Part shown: in pieces, positions 17,198 to 26,483 of the stretch | How the letters are laid out: every line of letters begins with the position of its first letter | Numbering within the stretch: the first letter of the stretch is position 1 | Assembly: GCA_023957975.1 (NCBI GenBank) | Contig: JAMLGM010000001.1 | Coordinates: 186,001-250,000, forward strand | Length of the DNA: 64,000 nt | Source of the DNA: Microthrixaceae bacterium | Lineage (GTDB): Bacteria; Actinomycetota; Acidimicrobiia; Acidimicrobiales; Microtrichaceae | Reading direction: 5' to 3' | Position numbers and translations under genes: made by a program | The notes under the pieces: generated by a model | What the model saw: the letters and a program-made list of their open reading frames with translations, nothing else | Databases searched by the model: none | Told to the model about the DNA's origin: nothing

Positions 17198-18046
17198 TTA
17201 GTCGTTGTTCGAGCCCGCCGCGATCGAGACGACAACTCGGCGTACGGGGTCCTCGCCCTCGGAATGGGTTGTCAGATCATCGGCCTGTTCACCCACGCGG
17301 TCGTGAACCAGCTTTCGTTCTCCGGACATCACCACGTCGAGCACGTGTGGCTGACCAGACTCGCGGACCTTGACGATCACGTCGTCAACGAAGCGTTCCA
17401 GGTTCGTGCGACGCTGAGCGCGATAGCCGCCCACGTCGACTTTGAACCGCGGTGTCGGGCCACCAGAGGCGACATGCTGAAGGCGGGTGCGAGTGAGTTC
17501 CTCGATCGCCGAGATGACGCCGCCACGCGGCCCGATGAGACGGCCGAGTCCGGATCCGTTGATTTCGGCAGAAAGGTCGCCGGCATCATCGACGGACATC
17601 GTGATCGTTCCCTCGACCCCGAACGTCTGAAGAATGCCCTCGAGGAAGGTTGTCGCCTCGGCCACCGCGACGTTGCTGTCGAGTCGTTCCGCCGCTTCGC
17701 GTTCCGGCACGGACTCCTGCTGGACGGTCTTCGACGGCTTCGGCGCCGCCGACCGTCGAGGCGCGTCGTCACCGTTCGTATCCGTGGGAGCCGCAGCGTC
17801 TCCCGAAGCCTTTTCCTTGTCCTTGCCCTTACGGCGACGACGATCGTCTCGCGACGGTGGTGTCTTCGGCTTCACCCGGGCACGGACTCGCGCCTGCCCT
17901 TTGGTTCGTCCGAACAACCCCGGCTTGGGCTCCTCCAGCACATCAAACTCGGCATCGTTCTGATCGACCCCGAGTTGATCGAGGAGCAGATCCTTCGCCT
18001 CGTCAACCGTTCGAGCGGTTGTCTCCACCCATTCCATCGTGTTCAT
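17198..18046 (-). CDS. jag: Jag/KhpB RNA-binding protein
   Basis: A 282-residue SpoIIIJ-associated protein. It has an N-terminal Jag_N domain (EWVETTARTVDEAKDLLLDQLG, then EEPKPGLFGRTKGQA), a long basic/charged linker, a KH domain with NGSGLGRLIGPRGGVISAIEEL (GxxG loop GPRG), and an R3H domain (RRTNLERFVDDVIVKVRESG). Jag/KhpB binds mRNAs and affects cell elongation in Gram-positive bacteria. The start overlaps the yidC stop (ATGA). The linker of about 80 residues is longer than in Firmicutes. Confidence 0.94.
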   Translation of the reverse strand: MNTMEWVETTARTVDEAKDLLLDQLGVDQNDAEFDVLEEPKPGLFGRTKGQARVRARVKPKTPPSRDDRRRRKGKDKEKASGDAAAPTDTNGDDAPRRSAAPKPSKTVQQESVPEREAAERLDSNVAVAEATTFLEGILQTFGVEGTITMSVDDAGDLSAEINGSGLGRLIGPRGGVISAIEELTRTRLQHVASGGPTPRFKVDVGGYRAQRRTNLERFVDDVIVKVRESGQPHVLDVVMSGERKLVHDRVGEQADDLTTHSEGEDPVRRVVVSIAAGSNND

Positions 18047-19128
18047 CCCTTCTTGTTCTTCGAGGAGCCGGACTGCGAGCGTGAAGGCCCGCCCGAACGC
18101 GGAGCGCCCGACTTTCTTCCGGCTGGCGCACTACCACCGCTCGCTGCCTTTTTCTGGAGCGCTTGCGCCTTTGCTGACTTTGGTATGTCGCTCTTCGGCT
18201 TGTCGGCCTTCGCCGACTTCTTTGCTGTTGCCGTCGTGTCGACGGTGGCGTTCTTCGACGAATCCTTTTCGCTCTCGAGGCGAGCGTGGTGCGGTTCATA
18301 CACTTGCTTGGTGATGTACGACTGGAGTCCGATGCGGCACAGGCCCTGGACGAAGTAGTACAGCGACAGGCCGGCCGGGAGACCCAGTGAGAAGATCGGG
18401 AGGAAGAACGGCATGATCTTCATCATCATCTGCTGCTGCGGATTGACGTCGCCGCTCTTGTTGCGACCCTGAATCTGTCGATTCTGGATCACTTGAATGA
18501 CGAACATCAGAATGATCAGCACGATGAAGGGGAGGGACTTGAGGATGCCCAGGCTCAACGACTGTATGGGGCTGATCGCAAGATCCACCCCGAAGAAGTT
18601 CATGTCGGTCCGCGAGTGGAATGTCTGGTACAGCTTTGCGCTGCTGTCGAGGTGATCCGGACGGAACACCTGATCGGTGAGCCTCCACGGAACGAAACTG
18701 GTGTCGGTCGCAAGTTGCCCGGCGGCGCGCCCGATCGCACTCACCGTTCCGCCATCGCGTACGCCCACGCCGCGCAACGTGCCATACAACAAGATGAACA
18801 CCGGGGCCTGGATCAACATCGGGACGCAGCCAGAGAGCGGGTTGATGTTGTTCTCCTTGTAGAACGCCATCATCTCGGTGTTGAGTTTTTCTTTGTCGTC
18901 TTTGTACTTCGCCTGCAGCCGGCGCAGCTCCGGTTGGTGACGCTGCATCTCCAACATCGAACGCGTGCTCTTGAGCGTGAGTGGAGCGGTCACCACCATC
19001 ACCACGATGGTCAGGACGATGATCGCGCCGCCGTAACTGTTGGTAAAGCTGTAGAGGAGGTTGAGGAATTCGGCGAGGATGCCGTAGAACCCATCGAACG
19101 CACCAGCTGCGACTATGGCTGAGAACAT
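18043..19128 (-). CDS. yidC: membrane protein insertase YidC/Oxa1
   Basis: Inserts and folds inner-membrane proteins. The 361-residue protein has the Gram-positive-type core without a periplasmic P1 domain: membrane segments at about 29-50, then a cytoplasmic coiled region (RSMLEMQRHQPELRRLQAKYK), NPLSGCVPMLIQAPVFILLYGTL, and later segments around SLSLGILKSLPFIVLIILMF and KIMPFFLPIFSLGLPAGLSLYYF. The C-terminus is a long Lys/Ser/Gly-rich tail that could contact ribosomes. The ATG directly follows the yidD stop codon (TAGATG). Confidence 0.95.
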   Translation of the reverse strand: MFSAIVAAGAFDGFYGILAEFLNLLYSFTNSYGGAIIVLTIVVMVVTAPLTLKSTRSMLEMQRHQPELRRLQAKYKDDKEKLNTEMMAFYKENNINPLSGCVPMLIQAPVFILLYGTLRGVGVRDGGTVSAIGRAAGQLATDTSFVPWRLTDQVFRPDHLDSSAKLYQTFHSRTDMNFFGVDLAISPIQSLSLGILKSLPFIVLIILMFVIQVIQNRQIQGRNKSGDVNPQQQMMMKIMPFFLPIFSLGLPAGLSLYYFVQGLCRIGLQSYITKQVYEPHHARLESEKDSSKNATVDTTATAKKSAKADKPKSDIPKSAKAQALQKKAASGGSAPAGRKSGAPRSGGPSRSQSGSSKNKKG

Positions 19129-19386
19129 CTAACTACCTCTCGGAGGTGGGACTGGATCGAATCCGTGACCGCCCCACGGATTGCAACGCAGAACACGACG
19201 TAGTGCGAGATATGTACCGCGGAGCGGACCGTGCGCTGTGATGGCCTCGATGGCGTAGGCAGAACAGCTCGGAACGAACCGACAAGGTGAAGGCCTGCCC
19301 GCCATAAGGTGTTGATAGGCCGTGATAGTGCTGACCAACGGCCACGAAGCAAGAGCTCGCAGTCGTTGTCGACCGCGAGACATCAC
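19129..19386 (-). CDS. yidD: membrane protein insertion efficiency factor YidD
   Basis: An 85-residue protein with the family hallmark segments [26 protein letters not shown] and [19 protein letters not shown] (Cys residues conserved). It is a small membrane-associated helper of YidC-dependent insertion. The start overlaps the rnpA stop by 4 bp and its stop abuts the yidC start, so rnpA, yidD, yidC and jag are translated as a chain. Confidence 0.94.
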   Translation of the reverse strand: MMSRGRQRLRALASWPLVSTITAYQHLMAGRPSPCRFVPSCSAYAIEAITAHGPLRGTYLALRRVLRCNPWGGHGFDPVPPPRGS

Positions 19387-19706
19387 CGGCTCCCGACGAG
19401 CTGGGAGACATGGGCACGGAGGTCATCGAAAGTTAAAGAAAGTGCCTTAGGTGACACGATAATCAGGTAACGGCCTGGGTTCACCCTCATTTCCGTATCC
19501 AACTGCTGCACGATCGAACGCAATTGTCTACGGATCCGATTCCGACGAACGGCATGACCTACGTGGGTTCCGATCGCGTAGGCGAACCTTGCTCCCGGCA
19601 ATTCGTCATCGAGAACTACCCGAACACCGAGTGGACCGCTGCGTCGATACTGGCCGCGTTGTCGTAGGAGGGCGAACTCCCAGCGGTACCGGACCGAGTC
19701 GATCAA
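19383..19706 (-). CDS. rnpA: ribonuclease P protein component
   Basis: Protein subunit of RNase P. The family features are [19 protein letters not shown] at the N-terminus and the RNR signature in [17 protein letters not shown] choose the TTG at 19706, which overlaps the rpmH stop as TTGA and gives 107 residues, typical for the family. No better start lies between it and the core. The same frame stays open upstream through the whole of rpmH to 19880, so a longer product cannot be excluded. Confidence 0.9.
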   Translation of the reverse strand: MIDSVRYRWEFALLRQRGQYRRSGPLGVRVVLDDELPGARFAYAIGTHVGHAVRRNRIRRQLRSIVQQLDTEMRVNPGRYLIIVSPKALSLTFDDLRAHVSQLVGSR

Positions 19707-19837
19707 GCGCTGAGCTTGTGACGGCCCTTGAGACGACGCGACCGCAGGACCTTGCGGCCCGCTCGATCCGACATTCGGGCGCGGAATCCGTGCTTCTTCG
19801 AACGACGACGGTTGTTGGGTTGGAAGGTGCGCTTCAC
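19703..19837 (-). CDS. rpmH: 50S ribosomal protein L34
   Basis: A 44-residue very basic protein reading (M)[20 protein letters not shown] at the N-terminus and ending [10 protein letters not shown], diagnostic of L34. The start is a GTG at 19837 with GGAG about 8 nt upstream. It is the first gene of the leftward rpmH-rnpA-yidD-yidC-jag unit, divergent from dnaA. Confidence 0.97.
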   Translation of the reverse strand: MKRTFQPNNRRRSKKHGFRARMSDRAGRKVLRSRRLKGRHKLSA

Positions 19838-20029
19838 TGTGATCTCCTGCAGGGGTTCGCGGTCGGTGGGGAACGGACAATCGTCGACCGCTTCAGCCAC
19901 GCGCGTCGAGGCATGGCAATGCCCGAGACACGGGCAACCTAGCTTACGGCGGCCATCGCGTCCGCGCCAAAACGGTTCGTTGGTCGCCTTCGTCTCGACC
20001 ACACCGCATGGACGGTGCGTCATCGGCAT

Positions 20030-20077
20030 TTCTCCACAGCTGTGGAGACTGCTGTGGATGGCGAATAGTGTGGATTC
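20030..20077. promoter_or_regulatory. DnaA-box-like sites in the dnaA promoter
   Basis: Directly upstream of dnaA are TTCTCCACA (20030-20038, one mismatch to TTATCCACA) and, in reverse, TGTGGAGAC (20041-20049), TGTGGATGG (20053-20061) and TGTGGATTC (20069-20077), each with two mismatches. The last overlaps the probable -10 TAGTGT (20066-20071). This arrangement fits autoregulation of dnaA by DnaA. The first two sites form an inverted pair. Confidence 0.5.
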
Positions 20078-20080
20078 ACC

Positions 20081-21577
20081 ATGACCGTCGTAAACCCCGC
20101 CGAGATCCTGTGGACAGCGGCCAAACGCTCTCTGGCCGATCAGGTCAAGGAGAGCGTCTGGCTGACGTGTTTCGCCGACACGAACGGCCTGTATCTCGAT
20201 GAGAACTGTCTGACGATTTCGGTGCCGAACTCCTTTGTTCGTGACCGGATCGACCAGCGCTACCGCGATCTCGTGCTCGGCGCGCTTGAAGACGCCGGAC
20301 AACCCGGATTGAGTCTCGAGATTCGGATCGCCGATCCCGACCCCATCGAGCAGAACCTGACGTTCGACGACGACCTCGAACGGCTCGCCAGCGACGCCAT
20401 CGGCACCCCTTCGGACCCGTTGTCCCCGCCGCTATCCCCGGCTTCGTCCACAGTTTCTTCCTCATCCGGTATCGGACCGACGGGGGTGGCCAACGGAACC
20501 TCGCCGTCACCGCTGCCGACCCCTGACGGTCCAGAGGTCGGCAGCGGAGACCGACCGTCGAACCTCAACACGAAATACACCTTCGAATCCTTCGTGACGG
20601 GGCCCTCGAACCGCTTCGCTCAGGCCGCCGCATTATCGGTTGCGGAGACCCCGGCGCGTTCGTACAACCCGCTGTTCGTCTACGGTGCGGCCGGGCTCGG
20701 CAAGACCCACCTCCTGCAGGCGATCGCCCACTACGTCAATCAGAACTACCCGGCCTATCGGGTGCGGTACATCTCCACCGAAACGCTGCTGAACGAGTTC
20801 ATCGACGCCATCCGCCACAACAAGCAGGCGGAATTCAAACGTCGATATCGCGAGATCGACGTGCTCCTCGTCGACGACGTGCAGTTCATGGAAGGCAAGG
20901 ACCAACTCCAGGAGGAGTTCTTTCACACCTTCAACACCCTGCACCAGGCGAACCGTCAGATCGTGCTGAGTTCGGATCGCCCACCCGATGCCGTGGCGAC
21001 CCTTGAGGACCGACTGCGAAGTCGCTTCAAATGGGGCCTCGTCACCGACATCCAGCCGCCGGACTTCGAAACGAGGCTTGCGATCCTTCGCAAGAAGGCC
21101 GAGCAGGGCAACGTGGCGATTCCGTCGTCGGTGCTCGAGTTCATCGTCGAACACGTGACGAACAACATTCGCGAACTCGAAGGCGCGTTGAACCGCGTGA
21201 CCGCCTACGCGGCGCTGCACCAGACCGATCTCACGATCGAGGATGCTCAGCGGGTGCTCGGCGACATCGTGAAATCGAACCAGCGCCAGATCACTCCGGA
21301 TCTCATCATGGAGACGGCCGCTGCTCGTTTCGGTTTCACCGTCGAGGAGCTTCGAGCCCAGGATCGTCGACGTCCGCTGGTGATGGCCCGACAGATTGCG
21401 ATGTATCTGTTCCGCGAACTGACCGAACTCAGCTATCCCGAGATCGCCAAGCAGTTCGGCGGACGCGATCACACGACCATCATCTACGGCTTCGACAAGA
21501 TCAAGGCCCTGATGAAAGAACGCCACTCCGTCTACGACGATGTGACCTCGCTGATCAACGAGATCAAGGGTGGCTAG
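20081..21577 (+). CDS. dnaA: chromosomal replication initiator DnaA
   Basis: Binds DnaA boxes and opens oriC. Domain I covers about the first 85 residues, followed by a variable Pro/Ser-rich linker. Domain III (AAA+) starts near [16 protein letters not shown], with Walker [11 protein letters not shown], Walker [11 protein letters not shown] and the sensor segments. Domain IV carries the DnaA signature [15 protein letters not shown] that reads the box. Length, 498 residues, is normal. The ATG at 20081 lies 9 nt after TAGTGT, without a Shine-Dalgarno site. Confidence 0.98.
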   Translation: MTVVNPAEILWTAAKRSLADQVKESVWLTCFADTNGLYLDENCLTISVPNSFVRDRIDQRYRDLVLGALEDAGQPGLSLEIRIADPDPIEQNLTFDDDLERLASDAIGTPSDPLSPPLSPASSTVSSSSGIGPTGVANGTSPSPLPTPDGPEVGSGDRPSNLNTKYTFESFVTGPSNRFAQAAALSVAETPARSYNPLFVYGAAGLGKTHLLQAIAHYVNQNYPAYRVRYISTETLLNEFIDAIRHNKQAEFKRRYREIDVLLVDDVQFMEGKDQLQEEFFHTFNTLHQANRQIVLSSDRPPDAVATLEDRLRSRFKWGLVTDIQPPDFETRLAILRKKAEQGNVAIPSSVLEFIVEHVTNNIRELEGALNRVTAYAALHQTDLTIEDAQRVLGDIVKSNQRQITPDLIMETAAARFGFTVEELRAQDRRRPLVMARQIAMYLFRELTELSYPEIAKQFGGRDHTTIIYGFDKIKALMKERHSVYDDVTSLINEIKGG

Positions 21578-21854
21578 TGTTCCGAGTCCCAACGTCACCG
21601 TCGGTCGCGTCTCGTGTGGTTTCACGAGACCGGTGGATGAAGCTGGGGCCTGAGGGTGGACGAGCATGGGAGGAACCCATGGTCCTCCCCAACACTTCGT
21701 GAAATTACACGCTTGTCTGGGGACGGACGCGAACTTCCTCTGGACGACGAACTCCCGAAATTTCGGGCCGCGGACTAGGTTTTCCACAATCCACAGGCCC
21801 TACTACTACTAGTGCCTAGTGATACACATCGATGGGTAGAAAGAAGCAGACACT
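21578..21854. other. candidate oriC between dnaA and dnaN
   Basis: A 277-bp gene-free gap with strong structure: hairpins at 21609-21630 (8-bp stem) and 21668-21689 (7-bp stem), a 14-bp palindrome CCCGAAATTTCGGG at 21754-21767, then DnaA boxes and a run of CTA trios at 21780-21811, flanked by the inverted pair ACTAGG (21774-21779) and CCTAGT (21815-21820). The first hairpins may end the dnaA transcript. The dnaA-dnaN gap is the experimentally established origin in many Actinobacteria and Firmicutes. Confidence 0.7.
21780..21811 (+). promoter_or_regulatory. DnaA boxes plus DnaA-trio element
   Basis: TTTTCCACA (21780-21788, one mismatch) and CAATCCACA (21787-21795, two mismatches) are followed by the GC spacer GGCC and four CTA repeats (21800-21811), i.e. 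3'-GAT-5' trios on the other strand. This is the order DnaA box, GC spacer, trio described as the basal unwinding element of Bacillus oriC. The run of four perfect trios is the main evidence. Confidence 0.65.
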
Positions 21855-22949
21855 GTGAAATTCCGCTGCGAACGTGACGTCCTCCTCGACGGACTTGCCA
21901 CAGCCGGTCGTGCGGTTTCGAGTCGAGGCGCGTCCCTACCGGTTCTGTCGGGCCTGCTGTTGACCCTTGAGGGCAACAACCTGCGCCTGACGGGAAGTGA
22001 CCTCGATCTGACGATCTCGGTCGACCTGATGGTCTCGGGTGAGGTCGACGGCACCATCGTCATGCCGGCGAAGCTGGCGGTGGACATCGTCAAGGCGCTG
22101 CCGCCAGGGGCCGTCACCATCGATACCGAGGGTGAGGAAGCGAAGATCAGCAGTGGTCGCTCCGACTTCGCTCTGAATCTGATTCCTGCCGAGGAATTCC
22201 CGCACTTCACAACCCCGGCGGGTGAAGTGGTGACGATTGATGCAGCCGCGTTCACCGACGGGATCCGTCAAGTGGCGGCCGCCGCGTCGACCGACGATTC
22301 CCGTCCGATCCTGACCGGCGTGTTGATGGCGGCCGAAGGATCCGGCCTACGACTGGTGTCGACGGATTCCTATCGGCTCGCGGTGCGTGACCTCCCCGGC
22401 TCGGCGGTGCTCGAGGAGGGCCAGAGTGTGCTGGTTCCCTCGCGAGCCTTGCAGGAGGTCGTGCGGGTACTCGGTGGAGCCAGCGAGTTGACGCTCGAAC
22501 TCGGCGAGCGAGAGGCCAGCTTCTCGGTCGAAGGCACCCGCCTGACCACCCGACTCATCGACGGTGAGTTCCCGAAGTATCGGAGCCTGATTCCCCAGAG
22601 CCAGCCGAACCGGTTGACAATCGGTCGTCAGGAACTCATCGAAGCGGTGCGTCGCGTGAAGCTGATGGCCCGCGAGGCGACACCGGTTCGATTGACGATG
22701 CGCGACGGGTCGGCCGAACTCGCGGCCATCACCCAGGACGTCGGTCAGGCGCACGAGTCGCTCGATGCAAGTTTCTCCGGGACAGAACTCACGGTGGCAT
22801 TCAACCCCGATTATCTGTTGTCCGGGTTGGAGGTGACCGGAGGCGACGAGGTTTCGCTGGAAACGGTCGATTCGATGAAGGCGGCGCTGTTGCGGTCGAA
22901 CGAAAGTACCGATTTCCTGTACCTGCTCATGCCGGTGCGGGTCTCGTAG
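21855..22949 (+). CDS. dnaN: DNA polymerase III sliding clamp (beta subunit)
   Basis: A 364-residue clamp made of three repeated lobes; recognisable segments are KFRCERDVLLDGLATAGRAVSS at the N-terminus, SRPILTGVLMAAEGSGLRLVSTDSYRLA in lobe 2, and the C-terminal FLYLLMPVRVS. It holds polymerase III on DNA. The GTG at 21855 starts just after the oriC candidate. recF follows after 4 bp, so dnaN-recF-dciA form one unit. Confidence 0.97.
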   Translation: MKFRCERDVLLDGLATAGRAVSSRGASLPVLSGLLLTLEGNNLRLTGSDLDLTISVDLMVSGEVDGTIVMPAKLAVDIVKALPPGAVTIDTEGEEAKISSGRSDFALNLIPAEEFPHFTTPAGEVVTIDAAAFTDGIRQVAAAASTDDSRPILTGVLMAAEGSGLRLVSTDSYRLAVRDLPGSAVLEEGQSVLVPSRALQEVVRVLGGASELTLELGEREASFSVEGTRLTTRLIDGEFPKYRSLIPQSQPNRLTIGRQELIEAVRRVKLMAREATPVRLTMRDGSAELAAITQDVGQAHESLDASFSGTELTVAFNPDYLLSGLEVTGGDEVSLETVDSMKAALLRSNESTDFLYLLMPVRVS

Positions 22950-22953
22950 TTCG

Positions 22954-24048
22954 GTGATCTCGGTCGACCGATTGCACCTGCGGGACTTTCGGTCATACGA
23001 GGAACTCGATCTCGAGTTCGCTCCGGGCCTGACGGTCGTCGTCGGCGAGAACGGCAACGGCAAGACCAACCTCGTCGAGGCGATCGGGTTTCTCGCCCGC
23101 CTTCGGTCGTTTCGCGGAGCGCCGAATGAGGCCCTGGTGCGCCGCGGTGCCTCCGAGGCCATCATTCGTGGCGACATCACCTGTGGCGAACGCCCGGTTC
23201 AGATCGAGGCGGCGCTGCCCCTCAGCGGGAGGATGCGGGTTCAGGTCAATAAGCAGCGACTCGTTCGACGTGTCGATATGGCTGAGTATCTGACGGTCAC
23301 GGTGTTTTCTCCCGACGATCTAGAAATCGTCAAGGGCGGCCCTGGTCTGCGCCGGGATTTCCTCGATGATCTCCTGTCGGATCTGCACCCGAAAAACGAG
23401 GTTGCCACGAGCGACTTCGCGAAGGCGTTGCGGCAACGCAACGCCTTACTCAAGCAGATGGCTGGACGTCGCGATGAAGCGAGTGAACTGACCCTCGACG
23501 TGTGGGATCTGCGCCTCTGCGAACTTGGCGAGCGCGTCGCGGTGTTGCGTTCCAAGACCCTGGCGCAACTCGAACCGATGGTCGTTGAGGCGTACTCGGA
23601 GTTGTCCGCACGACGTGGTCACGCACATTCGGTGCAATTGCGCTACGGGTCGACGTGGTTCGAGGGTGGTCTCAGCGGTGCGCTCGCTGAGGCCCGAACC
23701 GCTGATATTCGCCGTGGCGTGTCGACGGTCGGCCCGCATCGAGACGACGTCGAGCTGTACATCGACGCCATGCCAGCGCGAACCCATGCGTCGCAAGGGG
23801 AACAGCGCTCGCTGGTGTTGGCGTTGCGGCTAGCGGCCCATCGGCTGGTGACCGTCGCTCGTGGACAGGCGCCGGTGCTGTTGTTGGACGACGTGTTCTC
23901 GGAACTCGACACGCATCGTTCAGCGGCGCTGCTCGCCACGTTGCCGCAAGGTCAGAAGATCCTGACCTCGGTCGGTGACGTTCCGCCGCAGGCCACGGTT
24001 GAGTCGCAGCTGACCATCGTCGATTCCACCGTTAGGGTTTCGCGATGA
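22954..24048 (+). CDS. recF: DNA replication and repair protein RecF
   Basis: An SMC-like ATPase that loads RecA at gapped DNA with RecO and RecR. It has Walker A GENGNGKTNLVEAIG, the RecF-specific LRDFRSYEELDLEF start, the signature motif SQGEQRSLVLALRLA and Walker B VLLLDDVFSELD. Length, 364 residues, is normal. The start is a GTG 4 bp after the dnaN stop, and its stop overlaps the start of dciA (ATGA). Confidence 0.96.
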   Translation: MISVDRLHLRDFRSYEELDLEFAPGLTVVVGENGNGKTNLVEAIGFLARLRSFRGAPNEALVRRGASEAIIRGDITCGERPVQIEAALPLSGRMRVQVNKQRLVRRVDMAEYLTVTVFSPDDLEIVKGGPGLRRDFLDDLLSDLHPKNEVATSDFAKALRQRNALLKQMAGRRDEASELTLDVWDLRLCELGERVAVLRSKTLAQLEPMVVEAYSELSARRGHAHSVQLRYGSTWFEGGLSGALAEARTADIRRGVSTVGPHRDDVELYIDAMPARTHASQGEQRSLVLALRLAAHRLVTVARGQAPVLLLDDVFSELDTHRSAALLATLPQGQKILTSVGDVPPQATVESQLTIVDSTVRVSR

Positions 24049-24362
24049 CCAGTGGAGGTAGACCTGTCAGTTCGGTGTCGTCGAGCATCGATGCCTTGCG
24101 GCGTCAGTTCGGCTTGGGTCGGCTGTCGACCTACGAGACGATCACCCGTCAGTGGCCGGAACTCGTCGGCGAAGGTCCGGCAGGCGAGTCGGTCGTGGTG
24201 GAACTGCGCAACGGCATTCTTCGCGTTGAGGCCTACGACCCGGCGGTGGCCGAGGTCATCACGTGGTCGCGACAGGCGCTCGTTCAAGCGATACGGCAGG
24301 CGTGTCCAACGGAGCACGTAACCGATGTATCGGTACGCGTGAGGCCACGTCCGAAGCCCTGA
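24045..24362 (+). CDS. DUF721/DciA family protein
   Basis: A 105-residue protein with the DUF721 pattern: STYETITRQWPELVGEGPA, then the short beta segment GILRVEAYDPAVAEVI and a terminal helix-strand (VQAIRQACPTEHVTDVSVRV). DciA proteins help load the replicative helicase DnaB in bacteria lacking DnaC. This is the syntenic partner of mycobacterial Rv0004. The ATG overlaps the recF stop. Confidence 0.85.
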   Translation: MTSGGRPVSSVSSSIDALRRQFGLGRLSTYETITRQWPELVGEGPAGESVVVELRNGILRVEAYDPAVAEVITWSRQALVQAIRQACPTEHVTDVSVRVRPRPKP

Positions 24363-24380
24363 GCTAGGGGGGTCTTGCGG

Positions 24381-24409
24381 CCAGGGCCAAGCCCTGGAAA
24401 TGGTACAAT
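24381..24409 (+). promoter_or_regulatory. gyrB promoter: extended -10 with adjacent palindrome
   Basis: TGGTACAAT (24401-24409) is an extended -10 element (TGn then TACAAT). Immediately upstream is CCAGGGC-CAA-GCCCTGG (24381-24397), a perfect 7-bp inverted repeat that takes the place of the -35 region. The repeat may be an operator, or a terminator for the dnaN-recF-dciA unit, although it lacks a T-run. The leader to the gyrB GTG would be about 110 nt. Confidence 0.55.
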
Positions 24410-24447
24410 TACGTCGTGCACATTGAACCCGCGGATCCTCGTGCTGA

Positions 24448-26469
<2,022 letters not shown>

Positions 26470-26483
26470 CGGACTGAATCGAC

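Noticed and set aside
20633..21787. 384-codon minus-strand frame opposite dnaA
   Set aside because: Mirror frame of dnaA codons; it also covers the oriC candidate and has no ribosome site.
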